Shown here in pieces: positions 63,610 to 64,000 of a stretch of 64,000 bases of DNA. Position numbers and translations under genes: made by a program. Position 1 is the stretch's first letter. Each line of letters opens with the position of its first letter. Origin of the DNA: Streptomyces sp. CG1 (GTDB lineage Bacteria; Actinomycetota; Actinomycetes; Streptomycetales; Streptomycetaceae); the NCBI RefSeq assembly GCF_041080625.1, contig NZ_CP163518.1, positions 7,371,501 through 7,435,500 on the forward strand. Direction: 5' to 3'. The notes under the pieces are model-generated. The model had not been told where the DNA came from. It ran no database searches and worked only from the letters and a program-made list of their open reading frames with translations.

Positions 63610-64000
63610 TCAGGCGCCGTTGCGCAGGGCGTGGAGGGCGTCGACGCGGTTGGTCGTGATCGAGTCGACGCCCAGGTCCAGCAGGCGGCTCATCGAGCGG
63701 CGGGTGTCCGGGGTCCACACGGAGAGGAGACGGCCGTCGTGGTGGACGCGGGCCACCAGGTCCCGGCTCACCAGGGAGAAGCGGTAGTTGAGCCAGCGGG
63801 GGCGGACCGCGTCCAGCAGCGCGGGCCGGGGCGGGGCGAGGGTCGTCCAGGTCAGGGCGATCTCGGCGGCCGGGTCGGCGGCGCGGACGGCGAGCATGGC
63901 CTCGGCGCCCGCGCAGTAGTACACCCGCTCGCCGGCCCCGCTCTGCCGGATCACGTCCACCACCCGGTCCGCCATCCGCCGGTCGACGCGCCCGCACAGG
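63610..64000 (-). CDS. Glycerophosphodiester phosphodiesterase, C-terminal part (runs off the window)
   Basis: The complement frame stops at 63610 and is open to base 64000. The sequence (ERVYYCAGAEAMLAVRAADP, LNYRFSLVSRDLVARVHHDG, LLSVWTPDTRRSMSRLLDLG, VDSITTNRVDALHALR) is the C-terminal half of GDPD proteins, which hydrolyse glycerophosphodiesters to glycerol-3-phosphate. WTPDT and GVDSITTNRVD are the typical end motifs. The catalytic N-terminal half lies outside the window. Convergent with the broken sigma gene. Confidence 0.85.
   Translation of the reverse strand, partial: LCGRVDRRMADRVVDVIRQSGAGERVYYCAGAEAMLAVRAADPAAEIALTWTTLAPPRPALLDAVRPRWLNYRFSLVSRDLVARVHHDGRLLSVWTPDTRRSMSRLLDLGVDSITTNRVDALHALRNGA

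Noticed and set aside
63520..63787. Extension of the sigma frame to 63787
   Set aside because: Codon bias is lost and the region is antisense to the phosphodiesterase gene, so it is probably not protein-coding sigma sequence.
53690..64000. Genomic island or mobile element around the TIR-NACHT gene
   Set aside because: No integrase, transposase, tRNA, direct-repeat border or change in GC was found; codon use matches the rest.

Overview
This 64 kb window is a high-GC actinomycete chromosome segment, almost certainly Streptomyces. Third codon positions are strongly G/C, and the gene set and order (nsdA, amtB-glnK-glnD, ffh, four tandem signal peptidases, dprA, whiG, rpsB-tsf-pyrH-frr-cdsA) follow the conserved core of Streptomyces chromosomes. 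Several starts are GTG, and several genes look leaderless (a TANNNT box 6-8 nt before the start codon). I see no tRNA, rRNA, CRISPR array, transposase, integrase or secondary-metabolite cluster.

Layout. 1-15.3 kb: a partial NCS1-type permease, ftsY, a primase/polymerase-domain protein, nsdA, the nitrogen operon amtB-glnK-glnD with GlnR-like boxes, ffh, an FtsH-type protease, a methyltransferase and a SprT-like zinc protein. 15.5-26.2 kb: a ribosome/tRNA-maturation run (rpsP, KH protein, rimM, trmD, rplS), four signal peptidase I paralogues, a Nudix hydrolase, DUF2469, yraN, a comM-like ATPase and dprA. 26.4-35.7 kb: whiG (sporulation sigma factor), a TetR regulator, an M23 peptidase, the translation/lipid genes rpsB, tsf, pyrH, frr and cdsA, a YceI protein and rlmN. 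35.8-39.8 kb: a TPP riboswitch followed by a thiamine-type ABC importer. 39.8-45.4 kb: a mycothiol-dependent isomerase-like protein, an LAETG sortase substrate, a LOG-family protein, a VOC protein and an ABC exporter pair. 45.5-50.5 kb: a polyamine/GABA catabolic group (aminotransferase, Lrp/AsnC regulator, aldehyde dehydrogenase, polyamine-binding lipoprotein). 50.5-64 kb: the accessory part.

Functional themes. SRP (ffh) and its receptor (ftsY), membrane quality control (ftsH) and four signal peptidases lie within 22 kb, so protein export is a dominant theme. Nitrogen sensing (amtB-glnK-glnD) and polyamine nitrogen recovery form a second theme, and developmental control (nsdA, whiG) a third.

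The most unusual object is the gene at 55145-60970. It encodes one protein of about 1941 residues with a TIR domain, a metallophosphoesterase-like fold that has lost most of its metal ligands, a second degenerate nuclease-like segment, a NACHT NTPase, pentapeptide repeats and about 15 WD40 repeats. It looks like an animal/plant NLR-style immune receptor in a single chain. Its neighbours are an IMPase-family phosphatase, an ArsB/SLC13-like transporter (divergent), a small membrane protein whose promoter carries a perfect 16-bp palindrome, a secreted alginate-lyase-family protein, and an ECF-type sigma gene that appears broken by a frame change and internal loss. Several short tandem duplications at gene junctions are also recorded.
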